Of a stretch of DNA of 64,000 nt, positions 1-12,646 are shown one piece after another; positions within the stretch are counted from its first letter, which is position 1; each line of letters opens with the position of its first letter. Under the pieces are notes generated by a model. That model saw nothing but the letters and a program-made list of their open reading frames with translations. It searched no databases and was not told the DNA's origin. The stretch is taken from contig CM040448.1 of the NCBI GenBank assembly GCA_022749755.1, positions 12,832,481 through 12,896,480 on the forward strand. The letters run 5' to 3'. Source of the DNA: Azadirachta indica. Lineage: Eukaryota; Streptophyta; Magnoliopsida; Sapindales; Meliaceae. The translations under genes were made by a program, and so were the position numbers.

Positions 1-238
1 ATTTTCAAGCATTTTGAAAGATGTGATGTTGTACTAATTACTTAAAATAATTTTTTTTAAAAAAAAAAATTATATCCCAATTTTACGTATGTACTGGTAT
101 GCAATTTTTTTTTATTTATTTAGAGAGTAAAAATATTTATATTAAAAAAAAAAAAGAAAGAAAGATCGATAACACAACAATCATATTTCGTAGAAAGTGA
201 AGTAGCTAGAGATAGTACTGTTTTTTTAAACTACTCAC

Positions 239-470
239 GGTGGTTTGGAAGTTATCAACATCATCGGGGATAGCCCAAAGTGTGTAAATTAATGAGGCAA
301 ATGCAACAGGTGGCTTGTGGGAAATAAGGCGAAAAGCAGTAGTAACGTACTAATATTCTTCTTCTTATGTTATGGTCCCACATTTCCAGACGTTGAGAAC
401 CTGATTTGATTTGATTTGATTTGATTGTAATATTAGCGCTTTTCTCCATCTCTGACAAATTCTTCCCCCA
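239..470 (-). other. Possible 5' exon of a gene lying left of the window
   Basis: On the minus strand a good splice donor (ACC then GTGAGT, at 239/238) follows about 230 bases of less AT-rich sequence. That sequence contains a short pentanucleotide TCAAA-type repeat and several ATGs. Just before the donor, the last ATGs would start a short peptide beginning MMLITSKPP. A 65-codon open frame also begins near 458 but has no family resemblance. This could be a 5' leader or first exon of a gene whose remaining exons lie to the left. I recognise no protein, and the assignment rests only on the donor and the base composition. Confidence 0.2.
403..426. repeat. Pentanucleotide microsatellite (GATTT)n
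   Basis: Four and a half perfect copies of GATTT lie inside the possible leader exon of the minus-strand transcript at the left edge. Confidence 0.85.
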
Positions 471-530
471 ATTATCTCTATATTTACCTATACTCTGTAG
501 ATTTTTTTTTCAATTTTTTTAAATAAAGCT

Positions 531-1116
531 ATTATCATATTTCTCATATTAACATTACACCCCTTAATTAGAAATTATAAAAAATATATCACTTATTTCT
601 TTTATAATTATATTTAACCATTAATTAACTATTAAATATAAAAATAAAATATATAAAATATTATTATTTGATATTTATTATTTTGTTTGAAGAATAAAAC
701 TTGACTTTTCTAATTTTCTCAAACAAGCAATAAAAGAGAAATTGAAAAAAAACTTTATTTATTTATTTATTTATTTAAATATATTTCTCAACATTTATTG
801 AAAATTATGCTTTAAATTAAATTTTTAATTTTTCTATCTTTTATTTTATAATTATTTTCTTTACTTTGTACATTTGAATTAACTTACACACGTAACAAAA
901 TAAATATAGGTATTGAAAAGATATTTTTTTAATAAAAAATAAATTATCAAAGGTATTTAAGTAAATTTAGCATTAAGAGTTAGTTAACTAATATTTATCT
1001 TTACACCTAACGGTCAACTAACGATTCAATATAATTATAAGGGAGAAAAGTGATATATTACTTATAATTTTATTTAAGTGATACAATTCAAAACCTTAGA
1101 AAAGAAATGTGATAAT
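531..1116. mobile_element. MITE-like element with about 100-bp inverted ends
   Basis: The left end (about 531-640) and the reverse complement of the right end (about 1010-1116) can be aligned over roughly 100 bases. Shared stretches include ATTATCA at the outer tips, ATATATCACTT, and CTTTTATAATTATAT or close variants further in. The interior is about 370 bases, AT-rich, with no open frame. An internal part carries a (TTTA)n run at 754-777. Terminal inverted repeats this long with a non-coding core are typical of MITEs or fold-back elements. The flanks are homopolymer-rich, so I could not define a target-site duplication or assign a superfamily. Confidence 0.55.
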
Positions 1117-2974
1117 ATTTTTTTAAAAAAAAAAAATTAAATATTATTTTTTTTTTTCCCGAAGAGTTCTAATAAAACCCATTATAGATTGATTGTTGAG
1201 ATTAATTTATAAATATAATGGGATTAGGCTAAACAAATTTACAATAATTATTGACTTAACAGTGAGAAGACCAAAATATAAATTTTAAAAAACTTGTTGA
1301 GATTAAAATAAAAAAAATTATATATTTTTCCCGATAATCAATCATATAAAGACAATTTATAATGCAACCAAAAATATTTATGTCTACTATGGGAAACTTC
1401 TGGTCTCCTTCCCGTGCACTTCTCTTTTTAATTTTTAACAAACTTAAAAATCTAAGGTATTTATTCTAAATTCATATTGCCCGACTCATTTATTGCTTAT
1501 TAAATTTATATTTTATGTGAGGGGATGATTTATTTTTAGTGGGACTCACTTTTTTTTATTCGTATTAAAAATATTTAGTGATTCTATTTCAGAGCAACGT
1601 AATCACAATAACTCATAGCCTAAAAGTTACGAGTAGTATAAATTTAATGTACAAGATGGGAAATGGGTCACCTAGTAATAGTCAGGCACAGAATGAATTG
1701 TCTGTATCAAAAAGAGGAAGACAAGGAGGTTTGGCTAAATCCAGTTAAGAAGGCTATGCCCCCTCCCCGTCGTTACTGAGTACATGTCCTTTAAAAGAAA
1801 ATTTCATACTCATACTCCTCTCCTCACAACCATATCTCCTAATTCAATACAATTTAAACTTTCATTATTTGTGAAATCTCCATCTAATCTTAATAATTAT
1901 CAAGCTTCTCAACTCTAATTACTGTGAAAGAACAGATCAAATGACTTTCACTAAAACTTTTAAAATTTTCTTCATATCTGCTTAAAATTAACAATGTGGC
2001 TCAAATCAAATATATTCATAAAATACATACATACATACATATATAAATATACACACACAAAAAAAATCTTTTATTCATTTTTTTTTATTTTTTCGATCAC
2101 TCCAACAAAAAAAAATTTAAATCAAATTTTAAAGCAGTCAAATAATATAACTATTTATTTTGTATCGAGTAAGAATTTTTTTAAAAAATATTTGTTTTAA
2201 TTTATTTTACTATTTTATTATTTTAATTTTGTCATTGAGCTTTTTTTTTTTTAAATTTTAAGAATTTTATCTTTGTGTGCTTAATTGACACTAACATATA
2301 ATAATTTGTATGTTATTTTTCAAAAGAAAAAAAAAGAAAGAAAACAGTTCATGTGAAGAGTAAATATTGGTCCCCGATTAAGATCGCAAGGGAAGGAAGA
2401 ACCCAAATCGGCGAGGAAATAAAAGACGGCAGACAATAATGCTAAGTAAATAATGTTGGCAGGGTTGTACAAGACAGTTTACGCAACGAACCAACGACTA
2501 CGTCGCTGTGCGCCCACTTTCATACTTGAAAGATTCTGCGGCGTTGGATCTTAGATGGCATAAATATGTGCAAAATTGGGACACGTGGTCCACACCAGGC
2601 CCAATCGGTCATAATTAAAAGCTGTCACTATAAAACATCCAACGATTTTTTCTCGGGGCACATTCTCCACCTCTCCTTTTAGTTTTTATTTTTTCAACGG
2701 CTCCCCAACAACAACAAGAGATTTGTATGGGCGCCCCTTGGCGTTTACAGATCAGGCCCAATTGGGCCCATTCATTTATTGATGAAACCGAAAGAGAAAA
2801 TAGGTTGTGAAGTCAGGATCTGAATTTTTGAAACAATTAATATATTAATTAATGTAATTATTATTATTATTATTATATTTTTATTTATGTTATTCAAATG
2901 CAAATTAATTAATTTTATAAATTAGATAATTAAATTTCTATACAATAATGCTTTGTGAAGATGAGAAATATATA
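1117..2974. other. Intergenic DNA, no gene seen
   Basis: AT-rich sequence with homopolymer runs and a CATA/TA repeat near 2024-2060. No open frame resembles a protein. The only notable part is a promoter-like patch at 2578-2635, listed separately. Confidence 0.6.
2578..2635 (+). promoter_or_regulatory. Promoter-like patch: G-box/ABRE plus TATA
   Basis: GACACGTGG (2580-2588) is a G-box/ABRE core. A CCAAT motif follows near 2601, then TATAAAA at 2629-2635, about 40 bases downstream of the G-box. This spacing is what a stress- or light-regulated plant core promoter looks like. No convincing plus-strand gene follows: the next ATG opens only a 27-codon frame before the convergent remorin gene. 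It may drive a non-coding RNA or be a relic. Confidence 0.35.
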
Positions 2975-3763
2975 TTATTCTTCGCAAAGACCAAAGCACT
3001 TTTTGGGAAGTGTTTTAGTAGAACGATACTTGGAAGCTTTCTCACCTAGCTTGAGTTTCTCAGTCTCCCTTTGAGCTTGAATTGCTGCTTTCTTTTGTCC
3101 TACCGCTTTCTTCGTCAGAGCTTCTTCGTTTTTAAGTTTCTCCAATTCCAGTTGCTTGAATCTCTCTGCTTTAGTCTGAATCATACGCAATTCTTAATAT
3201 TGTCAACTTTTACCTCTCCAGAAAACATTTTATTAATGAGTGAGAGTGAGAAGCGAGAAGCGCGACCTCAATGTGCTTCAATTTAGCCTCACGATCTGCT
3301 TGCTTTTTCTTCATCATTGAGTCGGCTTGGGATAGCCGTCTTTCAGCTCTGTCCAGTAACATAATGTACTCAACAACTCATTTATACATAACCCAGATTC
3401 ACGTTTATTATAAAATACAGATGTATACTTGACATATTATTGGTAATTTTTTTTTTTTTTGAAAAACCAATCAGGTTATATAAGAGGAGTATCCGTTTAA
3501 TGAAATAAAGAAATCTTGATTATACAAATATGAAATTACTTGTTTTCTATGATGGCCTTCTCTTTGTCCTCCCAAGCTTGAATTTGTACTGTAAATTCCT
3601 CTAATTTTATTCGTTCAGACTCTGCCACATGCACACCAACAAAATTAAAAGATCAAGATCTATTAGCAAAGAAATTATTTTGTTGTCAAACTTTCGGACA
3701 CTCAAATAACATTTAAAAAAAAAAAAAAAAAGTCTCCATCCTTCAGTTATTACCTGCAGCCAT
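2975..3763 (-). CDS. Short remorin (remorin C-domain protein, 124 aa)
   Basis: Remorins are plasma-membrane scaffold proteins found in lipid nanodomains. The coding exons are 3754-3763, 3540-3621, 3267-3348 and 2975-3175, and all junctions keep phase, giving about 124 residues. The first exon is only ten bases (ATGGCTGCAG). Recognisable remorin C-domain segments are QAWEDKEKAIIENK, KAERRLSQADSMMKKKQAD and KYRSTKTLPKK, in the usual order. The C-terminus, KKCFGLCEE, supplies two cysteines close to the end, suited to S-acylation anchoring of the RemCA type. A TATAAATA box lies on this strand at 3820-3827, about 57 bases before the ATG, so the short start appears genuine. What is missing is the long, variable, acidic N-terminal region of ordinary remorins (usually about 170-200 residues in total). 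The structure is inferred from splice consensus, and membrane targeting from the family. Confidence 0.85.
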
Positions 3764-3819
3764 TTCAATACCTTCCTCGGTATATGAAATATTTACCTGG
3801 GCTCTGATATTCACCCTTC

Positions 3820-3827
3820 TATTTATA
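3820..3827 (-). promoter_or_regulatory. TATA box of the short remorin gene
   Basis: TATAAATA reads on the minus strand 57 bases upstream of the remorin ATG. This implies a 5' leader of only about 25-30 bases and supports the ten-base first coding exon. Confidence 0.55.
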
Positions 3828-4367
3828 GAAATCAAATGGCAAATTAATGTTCTTCCCTCACATTTTCATGATGCATCATATCACACTATTCATTTCATTA
3901 TTAATGAGTTGGGTTATTGTATTATTACAGTAGTTATTGTAATATTAATTCTGTAGTGATTTGCACAGTAATTACAACCATGCTGAGTTAAAAAATTAAA
4001 CCCTTAAAAAAATAAAAAGAAAAGAAAAGAGGAGGCATAAAGTGCTCATGGCTTACCATACATTGATTACGGATCATTCCTCGTAGAACAAATTCACTTC
4101 AGAGAGAAATGAAGAAATAATGTCACGTGGTGCAAATTAATGAGAAAATTAAAGATGGGTGCATGCCTGTAAAAGTTGCAAAATGATCACGTATATGAAA
4201 TTGATGATATAAACTCCCAACAATATTATTGATAAGTGGCCACATTTAACGTTCAGAAACGTTGCGTACAAATAATACACAATTCAGCATCCATAAAAAT
4301 CCACCCCGTTAATGAATATTAATATAAAATAATTAATATACAAAAGAGAGAATATATATGTGGATGT

Positions 4368-6327
4368 TTAAATAGCTGAATAGCTATAGTCATCTTCAAC
4401 TGGACCCTGGGAAGCAACGGAGAGTATTACAAAGGCTCCGTATAAGATTGTGAGAACAGCAGTGAAGTTGACAAGCAAAGCTTCAGCTCCATATTTAGCA
4501 AGTCCCGAATTCTCCAGGAAAGTCAGCTTCTCCAGGTAACCAATAGCAGCATTGGCGACTGCCAGGACGTACACAAACAGCCCAAACAGAACATGCCAAG
4601 GAAGGGACTCGCTTCTCAATCCAGTAGACCCTCCGGGGTAGAAGAATATAACAAAGCCGTATATCCACTGCAAATTAAGTTTATTTCCATATTTTAGGTC
4701 AATGAAAACAGAAGAAAATTATAAGAAAACCAAGAGGCCGAGAAGAAGGTGAAAGACCTGAATTCCGTAGAGGGAAATGACGGCAATTCCTATCCAGGAA
4801 TGGAGACTGTAAAGATTGGCAATGGAGCTTTCATTATGGTATTTGAATGCAGCATAGATGCCAATAATTCCCAGTATAAGAGCAACAGCATGGAGAACAA
4901 GGTGTATAAGTTTCTTCACTTCTTTTCTCAAAGTCAGTGCTTTGTAACTTATAATGGCTGCAATATTTGTCGGGTGCCAAATTAAAAAAAATATAAATAT
5001 AAATTATGTGACAAGTTACATGTGGAATATGTGCAAATATCATAATTTATCTTGCCATGAGGGTTAAATTTGTATGAATTACCTTCACCTCCTATGATGA
5101 TTAAGCCAATTAACATCAGCACCGGATGAAGCTGTAATTATCGGAAAATTTAAAAAAAAAAAAATTCATAAGAGAATGAACTCTTTTATTATGGTAGTAA
5201 ATAAACGTGATACAGATGATTTCCCTAAATTATAAAAAAGAAATGGTACCTCATGGGTATGCATATAATAATCTATCATAATTTTACCTGATTGTTTCCC
5301 TAGATTTATTAATTGGTTGCTTCTTGGATGATGCTCCATATGTCTATATTTCATTACAACAGGTGTCTAACAGACCCATAATATTTTATCCATCAGACTA
5401 ATATGGCAGAAAAGGTAATTTACATCTACAAATTTCTAGAAAATTCAGATAACAGGGATATATATATATATATATATGGCAGAATAATCTTGAACAAGGA
5501 AGAAAACAACAAAGCTATCGCTGTCAAAAATTATGGACAATTAGCAAATAGAAACTAAGAATAAAAAAGATTTTTTAGAAGCCAGGGAAATATATATGAT
5601 TAAGAAAATGAAAGAAACAGTGGAATCTAGATCTTAAAGTAAGACTGCCTAATCTTTCAATGTGAGAACATACAAAGAAATACAGAGGGCACGTGAGTGA
5701 CCGATGGCTTAGGCTAGATAAAGTCCAAAAAGGATAAGCATTCAATATCATATCCAGATAATTTATTTATCTTGTCTTGATTTGAGTCTTAATTCATTAA
5801 TAAGTTGAATCCAAGAAAAGTATGTGGAAAATTTGGCCCAATAGTAAAACTATTACTTTCATAACATCATCCAAGACAACATCAATCATGATGCCAAGAA
5901 ATTCATAAATTATTTTTTATGCAATTAGATGCTCATAAAGAGCATTATTTTGAAAAAAGGCTACAAAGTTTATTTGTTTTAAAATTAATTGATATAATTT
6001 TTAAAACACAATTTCAACCTTTTATTTTCATTCATATTACGTGTTAATGGATCCTTAAAAGTATAGGATAAAAAAATTCAGGATTAGATCCAAGTCCATA
6101 TCAATCCTGATCTTTTCATATGACATGAATGAAAATAGAAAATTAAAATTATATTTTAAAAACTTTTACAAATTAACCACTATAATTTATTACACTGAAA
6201 GATAAAAAAAAATAATTTTAAAATTAATTAGTATAGTTTTTATGATATAATCTTCGCTTTTCATTTTCATTAATAACACGTATCAATGGATCCTTAAAAG
6301 TATAGGGTAAAAAAGATCAAGAATTCC

Positions 6328-6359
<32 letters not shown>

Positions 6360-7296
6360 TAACAGACGAATGTAAAGGAAGAGTTAGGTGGAACTCTATG
6401 CTACACGAAGAAGGATAGTATAGATTTTCATGCGAAAGGTAGTTGGGGTGGGGAATGCTAGTTTTTACTTTATTTACCTTTGCCCAAAAAAAGAAAAGGA
6501 ATGATTTAATTATAAATAAAAACAAATGAAAAATATATTTATAAATTAAATTCCAGCTAATAGGTAATATATTAAAAAAAAACTAATTTATAAAGAATAT
6601 AAACGCTATCGACCAAATAAATAAATGATTCAAAGTCAATTGGATTGGACAGCATCGAATACCAAATAGAAATAAAAAAAAAAAAAAAAAAGAATTGGCC
6701 AAATTTTCCAAATGCCAACAAGATATGGAATTAATACTCCCTCACTCTTGATAATGTCACATGAGAAAGGCAAAGAACAGTCTTCTTCTTTGTTACGCAT
6801 TTCTTATATATAAAAGATAACCGAGTTGTTGTCGTTGAGGACTATTTTGTATTTTCACCCCAAAAAATTAAAAAAAAATTGAATAAATAAATAATTGAGA
6901 GCATTTAAAGTAACTGCACAAAAAACCCAAAACGACAACCATTCACCAAATAAAACGCGAAACGATGATACAAACGACTGAACAGAGACCTTTCAATTTT
7001 GATAGAAATGAATCAAGGAGCAGTTTGTTAAAATCACCGAGAGGCAACGCAGAAAAGAGCAAGATTAAGGTAAAGCCTGTTACAGTTTGATAAAACCACA
7101 CAAAAACTCAACAAAATTCTGTGCAACCAAAAGGAGGAAGATGGATGCTTACATTGAAGATAAGACTTTTATTTGAAGCTTCCCAAGCCAATCCTCCACG
7201 AAAGTCTATGCACCAAACTAATACCAGAATCGCACCCACAATCGCAAGCGCGTGTACCACAAAGGTGAACGGAAGAGCCTTTACTCCGATGGCCAT
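4368..7296 (-). CDS. Cytochrome b561 / transmembrane ascorbate ferrireductase
   Basis: This di-heme membrane protein passes electrons from cytosolic ascorbate across the tonoplast or another endomembrane to monodehydroascorbate or ferric chelates. The coding exons are 7153-7296, 5083-5131, 4758-4957 and 4368-4667. All phases close, giving 230 residues, the normal family length. Six hydrophobic segments are visible. The four heme-ligating histidines are at 50 (in LHPVLM), 83 (KKLIHLVLH), 117 (YSLHSWIG) and 156 (LPWHVLFG), spaced as in characterised plant cytochrome b561 proteins. The PGGS loop follows the fourth segment. The C-terminal tail, ending in DDYSYSAI, is short and polar. Intron 1 is about 2 kb and holds a fold-back repeat element and TA microsatellites; the other introns are short. 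Family assignment is firm, but which paralogue it is (ACYB-1 or ACYB-2 type) is open. Confidence 0.93.
5977..6312. mobile_element. Fold-back/MITE-like element in the b561 intron
   Basis: Arm A (about 5977-6043, with TTTTATTTTCATTCATATTA) is matched by an inverted arm at about 6119-6187. Between them is a smaller palindrome around CAGGATTAGAT and ATCAATCCTG, so the 210-bp unit can fold into one hairpin. A further direct copy of the left half follows at 6212-6312, sharing CAATGGATCCTTAAAAGTATAGG or near variants with 6044-6070. There is no open frame. This looks like a degenerate, partly duplicated MITE, with identity judged by eye at roughly 80%. Confidence 0.5.
6328..6353. repeat. (TA)n microsatellite
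   Basis: A perfect TA run of about 26 bases directly follows the fold-back element in intron 1 of the cytochrome b561 gene. A second, shorter TA run lies at 5458-5477. Confidence 0.9.
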
Positions 7297-10200
7297 TTAT
7301 CCTCCTTCCTCTCAAGTCTTATAGAGAAATGGACTGCAGAAAACTGCATATAAAATGAAGGTCGTTCCCGTTTTTTATGTCTACGTCTCTTTACTTGATT
7401 CTTAGTTAGTTGTTACTAAAATAAGATTCTGACCGTTGGATGGAGATCTTCAGTATAATCTTGCATCGGTGCCACGTGTGCTTTATCGATTATTCACATG
7501 ATCACAGCTTCGTGTCTCTTCCTCTGCCTTACGAGGCTACCTAACTTTCCAAACATACCCTTGCGTTTTCTTGTTTTGACCAAAAAAAAAAAAAACGGAA
7601 AATTACTTCCGTGCAAAACAATCATTGTGTTATTAGGAAGGTTTTTATTATATTACTATTTTGACTGTATAAAATATAGAAAATATAATTATTGGTCAGT
7701 CATGGAAGATCAGGATTCATGACAACAGCACGTTCGTTAGGTGCGGATCAACTGGGACTGGAATCAAACGAAAATATGTATACATGCAATTTATAATTCT
7801 AATTAACATGATATTTAAGATTCTAATCAAACTATTATATATGACTAACCTGTAATTTATTAATATCAATAATAAATAATAGAATTAACAATAAAACGCA
7901 TGGCATAAATCGCCTTAAAATGACTACTGTAGAGAATTGACATTCTAGCGTTGCTGTTTTTTGGACATGAAAGTTCTGCTGAAATGGGTTGCCTCTATGT
8001 CCTAAGACTAATACCTATTAAGAGGAAAATAAAATAAAAAAAAAAAAAGAAAAAATTGATTTAACGGCACCAACGAAACGATACCGTTCAAGTTTGTTAA
8101 TGGCGCCAGATAAATGGGTTTTTTCATAAAGCCCATTTTGATTTGAAGTCATCTATGACATCACCACCTTTGATTTTGATTGAGGTGGGCCAGTCTAGTA
8201 TTAATTGAAGGTCATCTGGGTTCTTGGCGTCACAGTTTTGATGTGGACATTAACGGTCACCATTTTGTCATCCTCTTTACATTTGTGATCGTGGACCCAA
8301 CAATCTCTGCCCGACATGAATGTGAAAGGCCCAAATGGAAGAATGATAATAAATAGACAGAACCAAAAAGAACTTGAGAAAGAGGCAGCTAGGTTTGGAC
8401 CAGCTACAATAGACAGATATATAAACTTCGCAATGATACACATAAATGAAAAACCCATCCAATCCACCTACAACATAAAATTAATAAATGGTGCAAAGGA
8501 TTGTTCGTTATTCCTTTCCAAGGAGTTGAGACAAAAATTAAGAAATTGCCGCTGGGACTGGACTGCAATTCTTAGCAAAGCTTAAATAGCCCAAAAAATT
8601 GTGGGCCCATTGGGCTTCAACAAATTCCATAAGGGATTGATTCAGTTGTACCTTTACCCATCTCGTGTTGTTACAGGCTCTAATATCTCATTGGTAAGAT
8701 GAATTGCATTGCAGAAGATAGTGAGAGGCATTAAATCTTTCTTGAAATAATTAATTTATTGACAGCGAAGAGAAAAAGTTATTAATGCTCTCTGTTCTCA
8801 GCCAAAAGGACAAGGAAACAGGCTAGATATGGTGGTTAGGTAAAAGATTTGTGTACTGCTCTCCACGCCCGCGCCCAAGGCCACTTGCATTAGTTTTCTA
8901 TATTGAAGAATAAACTAGATTAAGCTTTTCTGGTAATTATTAATTATAAATTAAGCAAATGGTTGACTGTAGTGGAGGACTTTTAAAAAACGTTCCTCTT
9001 TCCTTCTTATGAGATGAGATTCCTATTGTTAGTTAGCAAAATGCTGAGCCATACTAGTACTAGACTTGGCAAATCTCCATATAGAACTTGGGAGGTTGCA
9101 AGAGAGCAGGAAATTTGAGTAGAATCTTGACAATATGTATTTCAATATCAAGCTTTTGTCTCCGACTTATTAGGTTCACTTAAGACATAGCATAGCTTGA
9201 TTTTGAACATACATTTATTTGATAGAAAATTAATTCATGTTTGGGTTGTGTTAAAAGTAGTCAATTAAACACGAAAATATTGGTTCAACTTAAAATAGAT
9301 AGACAAATAAAACCTTAAAAAATAATAATATTATATAGTGTGGCACAAAGTCATCGCAATAGTTGATATTTGTTAGGATTACGTTGTTGACATTTAGAAA
9401 TAAATAAATAATGGATTAAACATAAAAGTCCCTCCTACAAATTAAGAGACATGACTTTGCCCTGAAGGAGAAGACCTTTTGAATTAGGGAATATCTTTTC
9501 CAATAATTAATTCCATCATTTTTCTCCGATAATATTTTGCAATTAATTAATATTGTATGGTATCCCTGAATTTTAGTGTCAAATGTGAAGATGGGTGTTT
9601 CTTTCTTGCCATATATAAAAGAGTGGCGACGAGAAAAGGAAATAACATCTACACCCCCACGTTGTAAACAAACATGGAATGTTCATTGACATTGTTTTTG
9701 TTGCTGTGTGTGAGTGTGACAATTCTGGTATATAACAGTACTAAAATATTAGCTACTCAACAAATATAATTCGTACGTATTTGCCAACATAATATGCTCA
9801 AAATACAGTACAGTACTGTGAAGAGAATAATAAAAAAAAAACTCAAGAATACAATGTAAGTATGCTAAAATCGCTCACTCTTTCTCTAACGAAAACTTCT
9901 TTCTGAACGACGATAAAGTTTTTGCAAGACAAATACGGTCAAAATCGTAGACGGATTCACTAGCGTAAAATCTTTGAACGTTCAAGTCAAAAATTTAATG
10001 AAAGTTTTTATTGAAAACAAAAGACCAAGAATTGAAGCCATAAAAAGTTTGGGCATTAAAAAAAATTAAGAACGAAGGATCTTTTCCTTTGATGATTGAT
10101 TATCTGTGATTTTATACTGTGACATCCATCGATAACTAATGTTCTAATAATGTTATTGATATAATTTCGATAACCATGACAATTGGGTTTTTCGGAAGTT

Positions 10201-12646
10201 AATGTAGTTAGATATCTGATGAGGGAAAGGGGTAGTTGGAGCAATTACTCGGGCTCTATAATGCATACTTGGCAGTACCATCCATAATTGCTCCTGCTAT
10301 CGCAATAACACTCTGTACATTTAGTTAGATGGCTTGCGCAATATCAGATTTTGCTTGCCTGGCAAATACAATAATACCCCATTGATAAAGTTTCGACACT
10401 ACAGACGTTGACAAAACGTCGCATTAACACATAATTGACAGAAGTGATGGATTAGCATCTATCGTGGCTAACATTGTGGAAATCTCAAATTGGTACGTAA
10501 TATTGTCGTGCCTTGTCTCCTTATCTCTTTCTTTTTGATATAACTGTTACTCGCATTATTCAATTCTTTTGAAGAATTATTTTTTGCAATAAATTTATTT
10601 ACACAAGTATTGTTTTTTTTTTTTTTTTTTTTGAAAAGCGAAATTTATCGACTGGAGATAGTTATAGTCACGTGAATCCCATGTCGTCACTTCAATGATT
10701 TATCACTCTAAATCTCCTTAATTATTTGTTAAAGTTTTTAGTTCATTTAGCTATGCAGTAGGCTAATTTCGCAAGAGAATAGAAGATTGATTTCGAAGTA
10801 AAACAAATTACAAAAATGGTCGGCAAAAACTAAAGAAGAAAAGATACTACTTATAACTACAATGAGCACTTTTTATGGCTAGATACGCTTTTGAATTTCG
10901 ATTGATTTGCTTTAGATATTTTATCCGTCCCTTTGCTTTTAGACGCAAAAAGAAAATGATACCTCACGCATAGCCTGGTTTATGCCTGACGGAAAGTATA
11001 TATTTCACTGTAACATGGATAAAATATTTGAAATGAACAATTTAACTATATAATATTAACATTTAAACCCTTTTTTCTTCTTATAATAAATATTTCAAGG
11101 ACTTTAATTTTTTAAAAAATTTATGTCAATATCAACCCAACATTAGCCACTCAGACAATGCCCGAGGAGGCGCGTCTTTGAATCCTGCTGGCTGTAGCCA
11201 ATAGAAAAAAAATTTTCACACATTATATAGATTAAATATGGTTCTCTTTGTAGAGGTAGATATCATCCAACAAAAATAAGCAAATACTCGAGCAGCATCA
11301 AACTTAACTTCTATTAAGACTCGTGGTAGAATTTTAGTATAATATTAATAAATTATACATATAATATTAAAAAAAAAATCAAGGTTACAAAACCAACGAT
11401 GTCATGTCGACAAAAGATGTTATATCCTTATGTAAAAGCTTCCAACAGTGTCCAAAATGTTCCAATCATATCCTTTACGTTTATCACAGTGAGAGAGAAG
11501 GAGAGAGGGAGAGCAGCACATGCTCGCACATGTTGCCCAGACATCTAGAGACCAAGTCGTTAGGGATTTGACTCCCAAAAGGCATCCGGCATTAAATGGA
11601 ACAGCTTTGTATACCTGGCAAAGCCGGAAGTGGGTTATGTTGTTTATTTATTGATACTTGTTTCTGTGGTGTGGATTGAGGTGCTTGGGCCACCGTTGTC
11701 TCATGAAATTAACTTTAGAACAACTTTTTCAAACCACGACTTCCCCCATTAAAATAATTCTAATGTCCCCACTTTGCATTAAAGTCACAATAATGCTAGA
11801 TGCCACTCATCCCTACCCCTAAGGCCTTCTTTGGTGTATGCATTAGACTACCCTGACCTCACAACTCTCAAGGCTGTTAGGGGGTCTAAAGGCTGAATAC
11901 TTCTCACCAAACCGTTGTTAGTATTGACAAAATCAAATCCGTTGCTATGGCACTTGCTTGTACCTATTGCGAACGACTGTCCCATCAATACAGTTTTACG
12001 TGAATATGGGCACTAAACCATTTAAAATTAATTCAACTAAATACATATGATTTTATAGATCTAGTTATTTGCCTTAATCCTACTTAAAAGAGTATTGGCA
12101 GAATTTCTTACGGATAGCAAAAACACCTGCATGTCTGAATTGAAATATGGCATAAAGAGAATTCTTACTTTCGGTGATGAAGATATATCAACGAAGCTTT
12201 GGGGTCATCAGTGTCATTTAAAGCTTCGCACCTCGTGCCTTACTGCATTAAAAAGAAAACTCAATTATGACTCAGCAATATTCCATGTGCCCTACAGGAA
12301 TATATAGTTTGATTAAGCCAGAAGGTTCTTCAGTTACTCTCTAACGCATCCATTTTTTATTAACCATGTAGACTTTAAGTCATCTCCATTTTTATTCCAA
12401 ACTCACTGCAGCATTTAATATTTTTTCTTTTTAAGGTCCAGAACAGGGTCAGCTGAACTGGATCTCATGGTTGGTCACAGTTGTAAAGAAATTAAACTTT
12501 GTTTCGTTCTGTCCTATCAAAGCACCACTAAATTTTCTGCAAAAAGTTCCAAACAAGCGGCATTATCATTTGCCAGTATCCCAATGAGGTTAGAAGACCT
12601 GTAACAAAGATTCACTGACAATCAGAAGCTTTTCCGGTAACACAAA
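7297..12646. other. Intergenic region of about 5.3 kb, no gene seen
   Basis: It contains the upstream sequence of the minus-strand cytochrome b561 gene on the left and of the plus-strand C2/coiled-coil gene on the right. Open frames of 60-90 codons (for example 8316-8585 and 12095-12307) have no recognisable domains and no supporting splice or promoter context. A poly-T run lies near 10613-10632. I see no tRNA, rRNA or transposase. Confidence 0.6.

Noticed and set aside
8316..8585. 89-codon plus-strand open frame
   Set aside because: No domain, splice or promoter support. An overlapping antisense frame of the same length suggests chance.
12095..12307. 70-codon plus-strand open frame upstream of the C2/coiled-coil gene
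   Set aside because: No family resemblance, and homologues of the downstream gene start at MFKS (12647).
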